The translations under genes were made by a program, and so were the position numbers. The notes under the pieces are model-generated. The model did not search any database. It was not told the DNA's origin and was given only the letters and a program-made list of their open reading frames with translations. Shown piece by piece: positions 37,150 through 52,100 of a DNA stretch of 64,000 bases (positions are counted from its first letter, which is position 1; the number at the start of each line of letters is the position of its first letter). Origin of the DNA: Glandiceps talaboti (taxonomy: Eukaryota > Hemichordata > Enteropneusta > Spengelidae); the NCBI RefSeq assembly GCF_964340395.1, contig NC_135549.1, positions 26,109,342-26,173,341 on the forward strand. The letters run 5' to 3'.

Positions 37150-40100
37150 TTATGAGTCATCAAAATGTTCGTCAACTAGTGGAGCCACACAACTTAGGAT
37201 ACTGCGTGCATATTTAATAGCAGTTTGAGCTGTATCTTCAGTATAGACATCATGTGGTATTCGTAATCCACCATGCATATCTGGATATCTGGTTCTTAAG
37301 TGGTCACATTTCAAGTCAAGGAGGGACTGTACAGTAGCAGTAAGATTTGATGATGACCTGCAATGGCTTGATAAGGTCGAAGCATGTGAAATGATGCAGT
37401 GACCCCTTGAGTTAGGTACATATCCTAGAACTGCATAAAGGCCACCTTTAAGAGATTTTTCTGTTGCTTGCTGACATTTAAAACCGACCCATTCATAAGA
37501 ACACCCCTCTCTATGGACATCATTAGTAGCTGAACGTAGATCTGCACGTGCTTGGCGAAACCATCTCTGTCCTTCTCTTTTATTAGGTATTCTTGGAGAT
37601 TGCGAGAAACTTTTATGTGATGATGATGATGATGATCCTCTTGCTGACCATCTCTGTTTGTACGTGTTTGCCTCATCATCCCAACTACCGTAGTGCTTTG
37701 AATAACTAGTTTGCCGTCCATGTTCTGATGTTCTGAAGTGACGGGGACGGTACCGGCCAGATGAATCCCTCTTTAACCGTTTACTTCTGGGACGACCATC
37801 TTTCAATCTTTCAAGTTCGGCTTTCAGATGTTTAAACACCTCTGTGACAAACAGCTCATCACCAGGGTTTTTATCCGGATGCCATTTCAGATATAGTCTC
37901 TTTATCGCCCGCCTACGTTGTTCTTCTGAGAGAGAATTGTCAAACCAGATAGCTTCTAAAAGATTGGACACTTCATCTAATACCTCATCCAAGTCTCTTC
38001 CCTTGAAACTACTGGACAGTGCCCCTTCGTACGGTACAAGCGAATTGCACTTAAGAACACTCGTAATGTTATATATTTCCAGGGTTGAGATGACAATATT
38101 TTCATCTTTACCAATATCTATTTCATACATGCGTTGGTAGTTATGACCACTTTTATCAACCTGGGAATCATAAAGCTTAACCTCCTTGACAATCTTTGCA
38201 TAGATATACACCAATTCTTCATGATCATCATCTAGAATATACCCAACATATTCATCCCTACAGAAGTAGTAATCTGGATCCTGGTCCAAAAAGAGAAGTC
38301 TGTCCTGGAGTATTCTTGTTCCAATGACTGGAACTTGATTAGATGCATACTGTGATGAATTCGAATCTAGACACCCCTCTTCCCGAAGGAAGGCATTCAT
38401 CTCATCAACAGACTTGCACTGTAGGAGATGTGCAATTTCCAGCTTTATTTTATCTGCCATCCCTTGGAGAACTTCACAGACTGCTCTAGTCATTTCCATG
38501 TAAATCTTTCCACCTTCCATACACGAATTATGATGTATGTTAAGAATGTATTGGCTACCGTCCTCTATCAGGTAAAGTGGTAAGGTTCTCTCACTATTAG
38601 GAATGGCAGCTTGGTTGTGAACATTAACGAGATGAACTTGCACAGAAGATACACAACGAATACCAATCTTTTTCAGGTTCTTGACAAGCTTTTCTAACCC
38701 ATCTGTCAGTACTTTATCATGTTTTACCAACAGTCTTCGAATTGCATTTGTGAAACCTTCAGATGAGAAGAGCCATATGAAATCTTCTTGAAAGGAACAG
38801 ACAGGGTATTCTTCACAATATGATGCTTTTACCATCTTTTCACTGACCATACTACTCAAATACTTTGGCTTGAAATGTTCAGGTAGATGTTCCACTAGAC
38901 GTTTCGGATATATTGACAAATCACATGTGTAGAGATCAATTAAAAAAGGATCCTTCAGATCTTCTAATCGTCGTGTCTCACAGTGGATGTCATTGAAAAC
39001 CAACTGAGTTGACGGATGCAATTCTTTGTCACTGCTAAGAAGGTATAATGATGAAATAGATGGCACACAGCCGACTTTACCAGGAGGATAAGGTGTAGTT
39101 TCCAAACTACACTGGTTATCCAAACTAATGAATAAACCCTTCATCGCTTGTTTGGCTTTTAAGAGATCATTTTCACTCAAATGATTCGAGACATTCTGGA
39201 CATGAATTTCTTCAAGTGCAATTGCAAACTGTGTTGACGATGGTCGCTCCTGGGCACCTAGTAGTTGAAATAAATCCTTATATGGGCCAATCTTCAATGG
39301 TATTAAGTACAAGTATGGTTCGAGTGGGTTACTTAACGAGTTATGCAAATATATTTGACAAGCTTTGACTATGGACTGTCCTTCCTCTACAACTACTACA
39401 GCTATGTGTTTAAGTTCTTCATGAACCTTTGTGCAGTTTGCACAAATAGTGCCAGGTCTCTGTCCACAATACATAGTAGTGTTTTGAGCATGCAGAGTGC
39501 ATGACTCCATGATGTAGTCATAAATCTTTGCCATGACGTCACACAACAACTCTGCTGAATTCCCAACTTCAGTTGTATTTCTCTGAGTAACAACTTTCGA
39601 TAAATTGGTACAGTGCTCCAAAACAGCATCAAGACAAGGTTTTGGCTGTATCTTTAGTCCAAGTGACAACTTCTTTTTTGTTGAAATTTCACATCTGGCT
39701 TCTGGATTTGCCCATTCTGGAAGCATAGGAGTAGTTGTCCATATCAACTTTGAATTGCTGCAAGGTACTGCTTGGCTATAGCTTGAAAACCCCTTGACTG
39801 TTTTGTATTGTGTGGGACAAATGTCCAGAAGATATTTTTCTGGGTTATATGTTGGTATAAATTCTACTTTCGAGATCTGGTTCAAGAATATGTCATCATG
39901 GAGGTGGGGCTGCTCCATCAAATAATCAATCAATATTTTTGCTTGTGAACCAGTCCAAACTTTGTCGCTGACTTTCCTGTCTTCTACTTCCTTGGCAAAC
40001 CTTAGAAATTGTTTGTCATCAACCTTTTCTTTGAGACCACATATCGTTAAGAAAGGAAGCCATTCTTCTTTATCGTATGGACTCGCTGGAAACGAATCTA

Positions 40101-43100
40101 TTGACAGAAACTCTGTAAATATTGGTTCCTTTGGATCATAAAAATGATTGGCACAAAATAGTTCTTCCTCACCAATTGTACCAGGAATGAACTTCAATTG
40201 TTGCAGTTTACTTCTCAGATTATCAATACCACTGTCTTGGGAGGGTAGAAGTTCGTCTCTTATGAATTGCAAGTGTTGAAGGCGACCTTCATTACTAAAC
40301 TCTCCAAAACATGGGAAGATATACTTCACATACACATCGCAGGATGTAATGCTGTTGGCATCCAACATGCCATATAACTCTGATAAGCATGGTTGTTCCT
40401 TAAGGAAGGTACATTTGCTTTTCCCAATCCAAATATCTCTGTCTACATTTGGAATACCACTGCTAAGAACATGACACATTCCACCTTCTTTAATAGGAGT
40501 TAGCGTGTTGAATATTGTGGCATAAACTGGAAGGCTTTTCAATTTACGCAGGTTCTCTAGGCTCCCGTGTATCTCACTAATATCCTCCTGGAAATACTTC
40601 AGCAAAATATAGCATTCATCATCTGTTGGTGAATTTCCCCATTCTTGAGTGTCGACATGGTGGAAGAGAACTTGTAAAACATCCGTCCTAGAATTTGGAT
40701 CAGCAACATGTCCTTGTAATAGTTGATGCGCGTCACTACATTTCAAATGTTTACTAGTAAGTGCTTTGTAATCAACTTCGGGACATTTAAGGTTCTGTAG
40801 GATTTGCAATGTACTTCTGACAGATCCAGTTACATTAGGACATTGACCTAGTACAGTTTTCCCCAGGGGGAATGGTACCAGATAATTCTTTGTAATAGGA
40901 ATGACTGGCCATCCCATTAAAGCTTTGATAGATTCACCATGAACACATATTCTAGAATGCACGAAATTCCAAAGGGTTTTTAGCCATATCATTGATGGTT
41001 GGTGGTTTTTTCTTGGCTCCCATTTGACGTACTTTGTAGAGTTCTGCCATCCATGTGGTAATACCATGTTTGAGTTCAGATCATCAAGGGTAAAGTATTT
41101 CAAAGTACAGCTCGACGTAACTTTTTTCTGTAGAACTGAGATCAGATGACCATGGACAAACCTGTGCTTCAGTCGAGGAATGAGGGAAGCAAACATTGAT
41201 ACATAGACAGGGTTGGCATTATCATATATCTTCAAGGTATTGTCTTCTGTAATACAAAGTGGAATATCATGCAGGGTTTTCCAGTCAGATTCTAAGCAGT
41301 AGTTTAGCACTTTTAGTACACGGGAAGAACTATGAAAGGTACTGTGTTGAACTTTACATGGTACTTTGCCAATTATACAGCCATTAGAGTTATGTCTGCT
41401 CATGTAATGCATGACATCACCAGGAGTAGTACATTTAACTTGGCAAACTTCACTTTGGGTACTTGAGGAGTTAAATTGCCAGGAAACCATTAACGGTAGG
41501 GCAGTGATTGGAAATCCTATTTCTCGCAGAATAAACTGCAGTGATTCAACATCATCATCTTTGTTATCTGCTTCTCCTTGAAGTGTATCAAAGAAAACAT
41601 CTTTAGCAAAAAACCACTGCAGTGTCTTCTTCTGTGATATTCGGCATGTTTTGACATCTCTAAGTTCACTTGTTGGTCTAATCACAGGTAACAGTTCCAC
41701 ATCTGCACTGTATATTAGTCTGTAGACATACTGAGCCAGACCTTTCCAATCTGTATGCACCTCCTCTAAGTTTGGGAACATAGACATATAAATATGCATC
41801 AGGTTAGCTGTTGCCCCACCACTTCTTTCTATTTTATGCTTCAAGGCTTCCAAATTCCTAATAACAGTTGGTGCTATGACATGTTCTTTAATACAGTCAT
41901 TCCATTTTTCCCTACCGCCTTCTTGCCAAAGATGTCTTCGATCTGTTCCAAGGGCAAAATGACCATTCACACAAAATGGTAGACGTGTGTTTATAGGCAA
42001 CGGAAGAAAGCAGAATGCTCTTGAGGTCATTTGTGAATTCAACTCTGCACCCAAAAAAGTATGAAGGAGCATGGCTACCCCTCCTTTTGGAAGGATAAAC
42101 TTGACAAGGTCTTCAAAATGTGAGCTTGGAATTTCTTCCTTGGCCTTTGATGAGAATCCAAGTTTTTGTGTCACCAGCCATTGGCTTTCTTTCATATTTG
42201 AATCCTGAATATTTAAGCAAAAGGTCGCACTGGTTTCAGGTATGTTCCATATGCTGAGACAGTCATCTTTGATGAGAGTGGCATGGGAAATTACTTCTTG
42301 TGTAAACCGAGTTCGTTCTTGTCTTGAATAATCATCCATAGCTGCTGTTACAGAGAACACATTCTCCATCCTACCACATTTAGAAATTTCTGAAATGCTG
42401 ATAACTTGAATGTGATTTAGGAATAGCAGAATATGCTGCATTTCTTCTTGAAATGACTTGAGGAGTTGTACCATGTTTTGTTCATCAAATACCCTGTCAG
42501 ATATTTCTGATGTTTGACAACTTGTGCGAAGTGGCAATCGGAAGATGGTTGCTCCTTTCAATTGTTTGATGTTTCCAAGGTAGGGAAATACAATATCAGG
42601 GAAATCACGCTGAAGTTGTTTAACATTAATTCGTCTTCCTGGATGTTGTCGGTTAGCCCCTGGTACATACTTTGCATGTGGATCCAAAACAACAAGATCA
42701 GCATCACCAGTGATGAATGATGGACAGTCTGTCAAATGATAAACTGCATTGAATCCAATGCCATACTGCCCAGTTGCCTGAAAACTGTCTCGTTTACCAC
42801 CAACTCCCAATCTCTTGATGCCCTCAATGTCCTTCTCTGAGAAAGGCTTGTTGTTGTACACACACAGAGCTGGTCCTTGGAGATCCTTCCAGGCATAGTT
42901 GAACACTCTTTTACTATCATGTGTTCGCTTATCATATATGAAGTGCATTTCCGTAGCTTGAGCATCATCAGCATTCTGAACTAACTCCTTTAGAATTTCA
43001 ATGCCACTTGGAAAGTCTCGCAGTATGCCCTTCAGTCTGTCTGTCAGTCTTTCCGATTGTCCAAATTCTTCTCCTATGAAAAATTCCTCTTCAGAACTTG

Positions 43101-46100
43101 AGTAGCTATCAAGCTGCTTTGATCGCAGCAGTTTGATTCCCAAAGTAAGTGCTTGGTGTCGACTAATAGATGAATGAGTAAATTTCAGGTCTTGTACTCT
43201 CGTTTCTATCCATGGAGCATCATTGTATGCAAGTTGGTTTGGATATTGAAGGAGACATTCTGTATCTGGTATAAATATTTCATCATGGTCCCCTCTTGCA
43301 ATTGTAAAGTTCAGTAGTAAATCACAAACCATTCTCAGTTCAGACTTTTTGAGTCGTGAACCATTTTTCTCAGAGGCGAGTTTGCGTATAGCTATGGCGA
43401 AATCTTGTTTTTCAAATTGGTCCTTGACTCCACATGCTTTCAGTAATGGAGTGAATGATTTCATGAGGTCTGGCATGCGATACAAATAGGGAGCATAATT
43501 CAGTTCCCATTGGAAGCAGAGTTGGTGCGGATACACAAATGCCCCATCTGCAAGGAGGAAGGGTTTTTGACATTCGGTGAGTTTTTCGAGTGCCTCTTTG
43601 CATTTAACATTTTCTTCTCTATGTATTCCATCACTGTATTTGCAGGATATGATTTTTTCTTGCATAAAATGGTATATACTGCAGCATACATCATTTGTTA
43701 CACCAGACTTTCCTGATACATTATGGGAACCCACGATGTTAAACAGTTGTTCAATGACAATGTTGATGTCAGGAGCTTTATCTAGTCCAAGGAAATTCCC
43801 AACATCCAGTGGTAGTACTCCACAACCACCTTTTTCAGGTGGGTCTTCATTCAGGATTGGCTTTAATGTCCCAACAAGGTTTCGATGTTTACTTGTGTAC
43901 AGTTCACATGGTGCTAGAATATGTTTGGATGCCTTAAACCAAGGAAATTTGTGTTGTTTATGTTTTTTCTCGACTGGAAGAAATTCTATTTTGCAAATAG
44001 AGCTTTCTCTGCATTCTTCATATGTTGTATGCAAGTCATTCAAATATTGAATCAAATACTTTGCCCTCTGTAATGCAGCTAATTTCGCACTTTCGTACAA
44101 AGGTTGTATAGATCTTGCCCTCTCAAGCACATCACTCCATTCCAGTCTTGTTCGTGCCATTCCAAGGCTAGAGCTACTTAACTTGGCCAATATATTAGTT
44201 TGTCTATACTTTACACCATATGGAAACCTTCCATCTTCATCATCAAAGAGATTCGCAAGTATTGTTGCTGTTGGATCCACGAGGTCTGAAGGTCTTGAAA
44301 GTTTCATACCATTTGGAGATGTTGGTATGCTAGGATATTCCTTAAATAACATTTGCATGTATTGCTGTGTTCGCAGACGTTTAGTGGTCAGTATATGGAT
44401 AATAAACATATCTCGTATACCACATTCTAGCTCCATCAGGAAGGGGAATACATGTTCCCTATAAAACAGCTCTTCAGTAACAGTTACTTCAGTTATTACA
44501 TCATGGAAGCCAAGATTTACAAGGGATTGGAGAATGTCATCAGGAAGATTAGTGGTCCTGTTGGAGGTTTTATGATCAACAAAGTAACTGTTGAGAATCG
44601 TTCGACCATAGTTAGCAAGTTGTTCATTTTCATCTTTCACGACTGGTGCTAATAATCTTGCTGAATTGAAACTCAGGAAGTGTTCACCAGCTATATATGG
44701 CTCTTGTACCAGTAGCTTTGGTATGCTTTTCTTCTTAGAATTTGCAATCACTCGCTGGTAGAACCCACTGGTTACATTTGCAAATGAACTTCCATCTGTT
44801 TTACTCGTCCTTGGCCAAAGTGAGTAAATGTCCATGTTATCCACAAGTACTTCACTGACCAGTAGTTGTTCAAGGAGACAGACATATGCTTTGCTAATGA
44901 CGTCTTGCATGAGAACCTCATTCCATTCCACTTCTTCTGATTTATTTAGATCTGATGAAACATGCTTTTTAATATCACGTCGACTTGAGTCCACTGAAAA
45001 TCCTCCATTTATGTGAACAGGCAAATTCGTAGTTACATGTAGTGGTAGATAACAAAACGCTTCTCCTTTAGTAGTCATTAATGAATAACTGCTGACGCAA
45101 CATGATAATTTTACAGCAACACTTCCACATGGCACGAGACCATTTCTTTGTCCAGTATCTTTCAAAGCTAACTGCAAAGCTTCACCATTTGACACACATG
45201 AACTTATGGCCCATACCTGTTCATCATAGCTGTGTTGTTTCTTATGTCTGTATGTAACACTAGAGCTCTTTGCAATATACACTGACAATGGTGGCTGGAC
45301 TCTCTTCTGGCTATGGACCTTTTCAAGGAATGTTGTTCCTGCCTTTAGGATTTGCCTCATACCAGCAAGTATTCCTTCACTTTCTGTATACAATATCTTA
45401 ATGTGTGTTAAGTCAGTTTTGAAAAGAGGTTCTTCATAGTCATCAGTCTTCTGAAATACTGATACACTCTTTACATTCTGGGTGAATATAAGTAGAGAAT
45501 GTGCATGTTCCTTCAATTTACTAATAAGCTCCTCCATTCTCTCCTTTGTATACACAGTGTCAGATATTTCGCTTCGTTTAGTATCGACCTCAGAACGAAG
45601 AGGGAATCTGAATAACGTGGCATTAAAATCAGACCCATTCATGACATCACAGCCAAAAATACCAGTGTATGTTTTGAACTGGTCGGAATACATCCGTAAT
45701 ACTTTAGGATTATTCCTAAGGTTGAGTTTGATACCGGGTTTCGCCTTGTCCTTGATGAGGTTTGGTATGTGTGTTGTATGTGGATCAAACATAACAAAGA
45801 AGTGTCTCGAAATGAAGCTTGGCACATCAGTTAAATGATACACAGAGTTAAACCCGAGACCAAATCGTCCAATCTTGTTTTTTTCTGCCAATTTTGTAGC
45901 CCCTGCAAGTCTGTTGATGTTTATCAGATCGTCATCAGTGAAAACCGCATTATTATAGGCCCAGAGGGCAGGACCTTGGCATGTTTGCATTTCCTTTGAG
46001 AACAGACGCCTTTGATAATCTCTGTTTGATCTCCAATCGATTAAAAATTTGACTTCTGTTGCCCCTGCATCATCTGCATTCTGAATCAATTCTTTGAAAA

Positions 46101-49100
46101 TGCTCACACCTTCTGAATAATCACTCAGTATATTCCTCAATCGGGTTGTTAGTGGTTCATAAGGACCTGTTTGCTCAAACTCGAAACCAAGTGGATCAGG
46201 TTGGGCCAACCTTTGACTTAATGGTACAATGCCCAATAGCTTGGCAGTCCTTTTGGCTATTCGTTCATGTACAAGTCTTATACAGTTGTCTTCACCTTCG
46301 AGCATATCTGACAAGCCTTCTTCTTCTAAAAGTGCATCATTATCACAATAAGTGCATTCATCAGTATAAGACAATTCTAGACTGTCACTCTCCGTCTGAA
46401 TTGGTACTAGTAATTTCCCTTTGATGTTATCTGTCACCTCTTCACCGTTTCTAGTCATCCATTCTAAGATGTTGATACATAGTTGAATATCTCGATGAAA
46501 TTCATCACTAGTCTTAGTTGTACCCATGTTAGCTTTCATCATTTCCAAAATCGACACCATTTCACTATCACCAAATTCTTCTCTTACACCACAGGCTTGA
46601 AAGAACTCTGCAAAATGGTGAAGCCGTTGTGGAAGCTCAAATAGATGTGGCTTTACATCAAATGTAAAACGTGTTTTGATTGCTACATTCTTCGGTAGAA
46701 TAAAGTTATTGCCATTCCATATCCAGGAAAATCCCAATCGTGATATTTGTGTAGTTATATGTATCCTTTCTTCGGGATTTGACATTTTGTATTGTTTGTC
46801 TAATTGACAATACAAGACATGGACATTTTCTTCTATTTTGGTTTGGTAATCATATACTGTTCTGCCATCATCATTAGCTGTGTTCCAAGAATTTACAATT
46901 TCACTTAGCTGATGAAGTAATATCTCCACAAATGGAGCTTGCGCGAAATTCAAATAACGGCTCAGATCACCTGAGAGTTTGCATTCAAAGATGGGTTTGA
47001 CTGCTCCAACTAAGGATGCATACTCTAAAGGATAAATATCTGATGGTCGGTAGAGGTGGGCGTCATCTTGATACCAAGGTACGATTGTAGGATAGTTGTC
47101 AGGTTTATTGCATAATCTAGGAATCCACTCTATGTTATTCAAATGTTGTACCAAAGGCTTACCTTCAATATTATCTGATAACAAGGATATGTGAGCATTG
47201 ATAAAGTCTAGCAAAGCCCTGGCTTTTCCAACATTTGCACGTCCACCAGTTGCTGTGATACTTAATACAGTTGCAGTTTTCAGGAGGTCGTAGGATTTTA
47301 CATCAGCTTCTTTCCGGAGACCTAGCTTACGGAGCACCATCAATATATCAGAATCATCATATGGAGATATCGGGAAAACATTTTCACCATCAAACAAATC
47401 GTTGAGTACAGTATTATCAGGATCAAATACCATATTTGGGGCCACTCTTGTTGAATCTGATATCTTGATGAAAGGTAGGTCCTTTAGGCTGTTTGGGAGT
47501 CCCGAGTCCTCATCACACAAAGTATTATAGTGTTTGAGTAGCCACATCATAATGACATCAACTTCGTCAGATTTGTAAAACCCTGCCTTGATTTCTGGAA
47601 GAATGAATGAGGTGACTACTTCAGAAAGCCTTGCTGGCCTGGCACCAAGTAATGTTAAGAGACGCTGAGAGTCGGTGTCATCCCCATTTACAAATACTTG
47701 TTTCAATCGTACTCCACTCGGAAATTGGTTTGTCATCTGCAGTGGTGCCACAGGCTTTCTGCAATCATTCTTTCCAAGGCTAGTTGCAATGAATTCCTTC
47801 ACATCTCCACTGCCAGGGACGATTTCAAAAATAGGTATCTGACAAAGAACATCTCTGTCTGTATGTGATATATTATTTAACTGGCTTACAGAATGTCTGA
47901 AGCTGGCCAACTGTTCTTTAGATGCCTTACCCAGTTCTACCAGTTTTGAATGATGAATCTTCATAAGCACACTCATTATACCCTCTGGTGTTTCTGCATG
48001 CACATATCTTTCCAGCTGAGGATGTGAGAGGAATGGCATATGCGAAGTGAGCAAAATGACCCCAAGTTTCTCTAGGCATTCTCGAAGCTCTTCTTTAAAA
48101 TTAAAAGCATGAATAGCTGGAGTAGTTTCATCAAGTTTCAGCAGTTTCATTCCATCATGAGAATCACTGACTGGAATAATAGGTAGACCATGAAATGACT
48201 CAATATCTGTGGGAAAGTTGTCCTCTAACCATTTCCAAAATTCTGACAACCATTCCTCTGATGGGTGACCATTTACATCTGGTGTCCATTTTACAATACA
48301 GGTATTAGCTTCAAACCATTCTCCAGGCAGTACCTTTGGCAAAAAGTGAACGACATCTTCTAAGGACATCTCTTTTAGTTGTGTCATTGTACTGGCTGCG
48401 ACAAACCTTAGCTTTGCATTCAATGAATTAGGCAGGTTGGAGTCAACGAAATCAAATGCATCACTTGTTCCAGGAATTAAGATCTTGGGATTTTTTGATG
48501 TTGGGAAAAGCACGGGTGGAACACCATCTTTAACAGAAAATGTTGTGGTTGTACATTCTTGTATTGGAAGTAAGGGAACTCCTTGGAGATCACTAAAGTC
48601 TCTATCTTGAAGACAGTATTCAAGAAGGAGGTTCTTTTCCTCTTCGGTGTGATTCACAACATTGTTGACACGCAAACAATTCCTGAGAATTGCAGGTGTG
48701 ACTTCCTTGCGATTCCTTGCATCTTTGGGGATACAATGCAACACATTATCAGGCACTGAAACAACAGGTTCCTCGCATGCAATGAGATACTCAGTGACAG
48801 TTCTACGTTGACTTATCAAGTAGCCCGAGTCCTTACTCATCATTTCCAGGAGGACCTTTTCTAGTGAAAGCCATCTACCTCCATATGCCTTGGTAAAGAG
48901 AACTTCCTCTTTGAAAACTTTCTCAATGAATGGCATTATAAAATCTTTCCAATGGGGTTCCAATCTTTCAGTAGTTGGCCATGCCTTGTAAACATCATTA
49001 GGCGGTACCGATTGTTGAACAGCATGTACAATTAACATAGAATATGCCTGTGGAAGTAGTTCTTCAACCAAGCATTGATTCCATTCAGCTGTATGGTCAT

Positions 49101-52100
49101 GCTTTTGGTCTGCTGCTGGCCACTTTAAGCTTCTTCGGTTGTCACTTAAACCAAAATATCCATGGACATGAATTGGTAAACCAGTGGTGCTTTCTTTGCT
49201 TGGAGGCAAAGGGAGGAAACAAAAGATCCTCCCATTGATATTTTGTAACACCTTTTCTTCACGTGGCATTGCTAAACCAATCCATGGAAGCAACTTGAGT
49301 TCTTCTGCTAACTCTTTTAACCTACCAGAGACAACAAAGACATTGTTCAGGACAAGCCAATTCCTTTTCATGGGTTTAATCATCTGTCCTTCAAGCACTG
49401 AAGTTAATATGCTTCGGTTGCTGAAATATGGTGAGGGATTACGTTTGGATTTCAAATCTTCTAAAAATTTCATCTTACTATCCATGTCTTCCTCAGTTTT
49501 TGTGACTTCAAATATCAGTTTCTCTTCTCCTGATCTTGTCCGTTCATAGAGGCTAACTCTTCTAACATGGTTTAAAAACAATAGAACTACATCCCCATCT
49601 TCTTGAAATGACTGGTAGAGCTCTTGTACCCTTTCTGGAGTAAAAACGGTTGATGACAGTTCAGGAGAAGGTGTTTGGCGAAGGGGGAATCGAAACAAAG
49701 TTCCTTTGAAGTTTTTGTTGGCAAAGTGCTCTTCCCCAATTCCAAGAACGTTGGTGAATGGTGAGAATTGGTCTTTGTAACGTGTCATTATTTCATGATC
49801 AAGTCGAATAGCCTTCCCAGTTCTTGTGTTCGAATCTCTAAAATGTCTTTCGAAGGGATCTAGGAATGCTATTTTGTCAGCGCTCATTATTGTTGGTAAA
49901 TCTAGAAAGAATTCACCAAAAACAACGAATTAGCACGAGAGCTTTCAGTATTCGCTTACATGTAAAATGCTTTAATCGTATGCGCTTATCGCCGCTGCAA
50001 TGGGTTGTTTGCTCCCAAGGGAATTGGGGAAGTATAAAGGGTCTTTGTGCTGCCATTGATCCATGTCAGGTGTAATAATTGTGAGCGCCGTGAGCTCTCA
50101 GGAGGAAAGTCGCATTAAAAAGTCAAATTATTACTACCATTACATTGATGTATAAACACACTTAATATTTTGATGTGAATTTATATTAGGAATTTGCTTC
50201 TCTCTTTCTACCACTTAATTTGAGAAAAGACTTCACCGTTGATTTGTGTACACATTCGTCAACACAGATTTAACTATGTTCAGTATTTATACTGTTTCAG
50301 TTTGAGTTTGATTTGGGGATTTTGTAAAATCAAGATCTCATAACTATCATTAGGGAACCTTCTGTAATTACAATGGGGAGGGCTGAGGGAATAGTTTTTT
50401 TTTTTTAACAAATCGGTCATCAGAGGAATGCTATATTTAAGAAAATGGACATTAGGGTAGGATCACATACTTTGACTCATCTTTCATTAACTTTGCATTT
50501 TGGCATGGTCCGACGACTGCCACCAGTTCGAAATCCTACTGCTGCCACATCCCACCATTGTTAAGTAATATCATAACAGCCATATCAGTGAAACGTAGCA
50601 AACTAACTGTTAGATGTGGTGTGAGAAGAGGAGTGGGTCTCACAGTAGAGAAGGGAGAACAGAATGGCAAGATGTTGGGAATAATGTACGTGGAGTGGGA
50701 ATATTGACCTTGGTCCTGACGTTGTTAGTTGTGTGCACATCTAGTCTTTATGAGTTCTGACCTTCAGCTCACAGGTAATTAGATTCAAACACAGGCATTG
50801 ATTTGATACAAACACAAACTCGGAGGGGTGGTAATAGTGGTAAATAACAAATGCCTTTAAAAACTATCAATGTAGCGATATCTTACTACAGAGAAATTCC
50901 CTGTCTCTGGTGGGTTTCAAAGCAAGGTCCTTCTGACTACTAATCGTGGGATCTAAACAACTACACCACGGGAGGTGGTGTTAAAAACTATTTTGTATTG
51001 AAATATCTGAACAAGGGAGGGTCATATTTCAGAGAATAGGAGGGTTGATTTTTAGTACAATGGACTAGGGAGAGAGTCACATGTCATGCCACAGATCGGA
51101 CTTGATTTCCCCTGGCCCTCCCTCTTGTAATCGAAGGCTCCCTTAAGTCTTATGCTTCAAGTAGTATTTTCTCAGACAAAGACACCTACTGAGGCAATTA
51201 CTTAAAAACTCACTCACTCACTCACTCACTCACTCACTCACTCACTCACTCATATTTACAATCAATTAGTGAAACCTGCCGCGAGTAGGTAGCTTTAGCA
51301 CAGCTTGGGGCAGGCTAAGAGATACAGTTGGTCTAACCTTGTTGTATATCACTACGACAGGTTGTACAAAATCTACTCATGAGTCAAGGACACGTAATTA
51401 CCTGTAATGTGATAGACAGAGACAAATCCAAGGCCAAAACGACCAACCCGCATAGGATCATCCTTCTTAACACTCTGTTGTACAGCCTGGATACCCTTCC
51501 AGTCTTCTGGCGTGAAGACACCATCGTTGTAGCAATATAAAGCTGCACCTTGGTAATCTGCTAAACTCGGTGTAAGTAATGTGTCTGTACCATGTTGTGA
51601 AGTATCCAACAACAATTTCACCTCTGTAGCTCTAGCATCATCAGCATTTTGAATCAACTCCTATAATAACCGATTTAAGAAAAGAATTAATCTTCCATTT
51701 TGACGAAAACACAACAATTCGAAGTATATAATTCATAGAATTTTGAGTAATTTTTACCATTGTAATTGTTGACCTGTCTTTTTCTCGTTTATTTTTATTT
51801 TAATAAAAAAACCGTCATACACAAATGTCTCAATTTTTGTAAAATGAGATATCTTACTCTCCTTGGCAATGATCAAATTATTAAAACGTTAGGTATCTCT
51901 CGTTTCCATTGTGTGCTAAATCTCACTGAGCCCCATATTGACCACCTCAAAAAATTAATAGATTGCTTTTTTTCCTTTCTGTGGAAAGGTTCCGACAAGG
52001 TTACTCTGAAAACTGTTATTGGCAGTATAAGAGATGGTGGTTGGGTATGCCAGATATACATGCTATATACAAAACTCAGAGAATAAATTGGCTCCGTCGC

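Larger units (their letters stand above)
49902..51401 (-). other. Gene B intron 3
   Basis: 1.5 kb (214 bases in gene A). The first 70 bases next to the giant exon are nearly identical to gene A; beyond that the two diverge abruptly. It carries a tRNA-like sequence, a (TCAC)n run, and stretches with GGGAGGGTCA words that recur at 59.1-59.7 kb. Confidence 0.8.

Noticed and set aside
50897-50973. Functional tRNA gene
   Set aside because: The anticodon arm cannot be folded and the B box is imperfect, so it is listed only as a tRNA-like repeat.
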